Part shown: piece after piece, positions 14,800-16,077 of the stretch
Layout of the letters: the number at the start of each line of letters is the position of its first letter
How positions within the stretch are numbered: the stretch's first letter is position 1
Origin: an uncultured Desulfobulbaceae bacterium
Lineage (GTDB): Bacteria > Desulfobacterota > Desulfobulbia > Desulfobulbales > Desulfobulbaceae
Assembly: GCA_947260045.1 (NCBI GenBank)
Contig: CAMYOP010000071.1
Location: forward strand, 1 to 16,077
Direction of reading: 5' to 3'
Length of the DNA: 16,077 bases
Position numbers and translations under genes: made by a program
Notes under the pieces: model-generated
The model's database searches: none
Seen by the model: only the letters and a program-made list of their open reading frames with translations
What the model was told of the DNA's origin: nothing

Positions 14800-16077
14800 T
14801 TAGAGGTAATCAGCAGCAACAGCTGACAATTTTGATCGTTCACTTTTTTGCAGGATCATATGACCATGCAGAGGAAGACCTTTTAGCCTTTCAACGGCAT
14901 AGGTTAGACCGTTACTGGACGAATCAAGATAGGGATTGTCAATCTGGTAAGGGTCGCCGGTCAGGACCATCTTGGTACCTTCTCCTGCTCGACTGATAAT
15001 CGTTTTGACTTCATGGGGTGTGAGGTTCTGGGCTTCATCAACGATGACATATTGTCTGGGGATCGAACGTCCACGGATATAGGTCAGGGCCTCCATCTCG
15101 ACAATATTATTTTTAACCAGTTTTTCAACTTTATTACGGACTGATTCTTCATCATCATTGGTAGACTGTCCACCACCCATGAGATAGGTCAGATTATCAA
15201 AAATAGGCTGCATCCAATGGGCGAGTTTTTCATCTTTGTCTCCAGGCATATAACCAAGATCATTGCCCATTGGGATAATCGGGCGTGAAACGAGAATTCT
15301 GTCATAGCGATTGAATCGAACCGTTGATTCAAGCCCTCCAGCAAGAGCCAGTAAGGTTTTTCCAGTCCCTGCACGGCCAACAAGGGTTACAAGTTGAACC
15401 TCTGGGTCCATGAGCAGTTCCAGACACATTCTCTGTTCAAGACTACGCGGTTTAATGTTCCAGACTGTATCGAGTTTACTGCTCAAATGAACAAGTTCAT
15501 TGGTACCAATCGCTCTGCCAAGAGCTGTATTTTTATCATTTTCCTCATCTATCAGGGAGACAAACTCATTTGGATGAAACTCTAAACCATCTGTAATAAT
15601 TGAAGGTTGATTGAAAAAATCTTCAATGACCGTTGCAGGAACAGTTATTTCACGCCTGCCTGAATACAGTTCATCAAAATTTACCTTTTGCTTCTCAAAA
15701 TCCATGACACCAATACCAAGAGCATCGGCCTTTAAGCGGGCATTTATATCTTTTGAAACAAAATTGACTGTTTTTCCGTTTTTCAGGAGGGTATAGGCAA
15801 CAGCTAAAATACGATTATCAGCAACAGTAAGGTCCAGGCCAGGGTTTTCCAGGCGTGATTTTGATTCGGAATAAATAACCAGAGTGCCGCCATTCTCCAT
15901 TTCAACGCCTTCACCCAATCGACCTTTCATTCTGAGAGTATCAAGATTCCGTACAACTTTCCGAGCGTTTCTACCAAGTTCATCATTACGCGATTTAAAT
16001 TTATCCAACTCTTCAATGACAGACATGGGCAAAACAACGACATTATCAGCAAATGAAGATATAGCATCGGCATTATG
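14800..16077 (-). CDS. PhoH2-type protein: PIN domain fused to PhoH ATPase, 5'-partial
   Basis: The frame is open to the window edge, so the gene starts outside; 425 residues are visible. A TTG at 16032 is not the start, because 15 further codons continue the PIN fold (AISSFADNVVVLPMSVIEELDKFK spans the join). Probably only 10-20 residues are missing, including the first PIN aspartate. The PIN domain covers about the first 145 residues; conserved acidic positions such as EELDKFK and DNRILAVA are present. The PhoH ATPase follows, with Walker A GRAGTGKT (visible 234-241), Walker B IVDEAQN (about 345-351), and TGDPYQID. PhoH2 proteins couple ATP-driven RNA unwinding to PIN ribonuclease cleavage; in mycobacteria they form a toxin-antitoxin pair, but the upstream neighbour is not visible here. 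It is followed by a hairpin terminator. Confidence 0.92.
   Translation of the reverse strand, partial: HNADAISSFADNVVVLPMSVIEELDKFKSRNDELGRNARKVVRNLDTLRMKGRLGEGVEMENGGTLVIYSESKSRLENPGLDLTVADNRILAVAYTLLKNGKTVNFVSKDINARLKADALGIGVMDFEKQKVNFDELYSGRREITVPATVIEDFFNQPSIITDGLEFHPNEFVSLIDEENDKNTALGRAIGTNELVHLSSKLDTVWNIKPRSLEQRMCLELLMDPEVQLVTLVGRAGTGKTLLALAGGLESTVRFNRYDRILVSRPIIPMGNDLGYMPGDKDEKLAHWMQPIFDNLTYLMGGGQSTNDDEESVRNKVEKLVKNNIVEMEALTYIRGRSIPRQYVIVDEAQNLTPHEVKTIISRAGEGTKMVLTGDPYQIDNPYLDSSSNGLTYAVERLKGLPLHGHMILQKSERSKLSAVAADYL

Overview
The window looks like a core-chromosome segment of a moderately AT-rich Gram-negative anaerobe, most likely a sulfur- or sulfate-metabolising member of the Desulfobacterota (a Desulfobulbales-like bacterium is my best guess). 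Four things point there: a probable selenocysteine-containing rhodanese lipoprotein, a CoA-disulfide/persulfide reductase fused to a rhodanese, an HD-GYP sensor, and a TetR/FadR-like regulator. The taxonomic call is inference from gene content. I see no tRNA, rRNA, CRISPR array, insertion sequence or phage gene.

Layout. Positions 1-3195 (+) hold the 3' three-quarters of an HrpA-type DEAH RNA helicase that begins upstream of the window. Positions 3366-4697 (+) would be called as two adjacent ORFs, but they are in one frame separated by a single TGA. I read them as one 443-residue, three-rhodanese lipoprotein with selenocysteine at residue 197. A GGUCU-loop hairpin follows the TGA at the distance expected of a bacterial SECIS. 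A strong shared terminator (4717-4754) separates this gene from a convergent minus-strand block: a single-domain Hpt phosphotransfer protein, with its own promoter, and a purD-purE fusion followed by a TsaC/Sua5-family gene. The purE part carries an apparent one-base frameshift that cuts off its usual C-terminal tail. The lost frame still runs 28 codons to a GTGA overlap with the tsaC start.

From 7589 to 7866 a divergent control region serves purDE (-) and a TetR-family regulator (+); the regulator has a good sigma-70 promoter with a palindromic operator at its start site. Then, on +, come a membrane HD-GYP c-di-GMP phosphodiesterase-like sensor, an ArsM-like SAM methyltransferase, a two-TM potassium channel with an RCK domain, and a small lipoprotein. 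The 12529-12946 gap holds the decayed C-terminal end of a response-regulator receiver domain (-) and a perfect 15-bp palindrome. The right end, on -, carries the CoA-disulfide reductase-rhodanese fusion and a PIN-PhoH (PhoH2-type) ATPase that runs off the window.

Themes. Two unrelated loci carry rhodanese domains (selenoprotein lipoprotein, outside the cytoplasmic membrane; CoADR-rhodanese, cytoplasm), suggesting persulfide or sulfane-sulfur handling in two compartments. The other genes serve purine synthesis, tRNA t6A modification, RNA processing and signalling. The most rewarding items to check are the selenoprotein and the purE frameshift.
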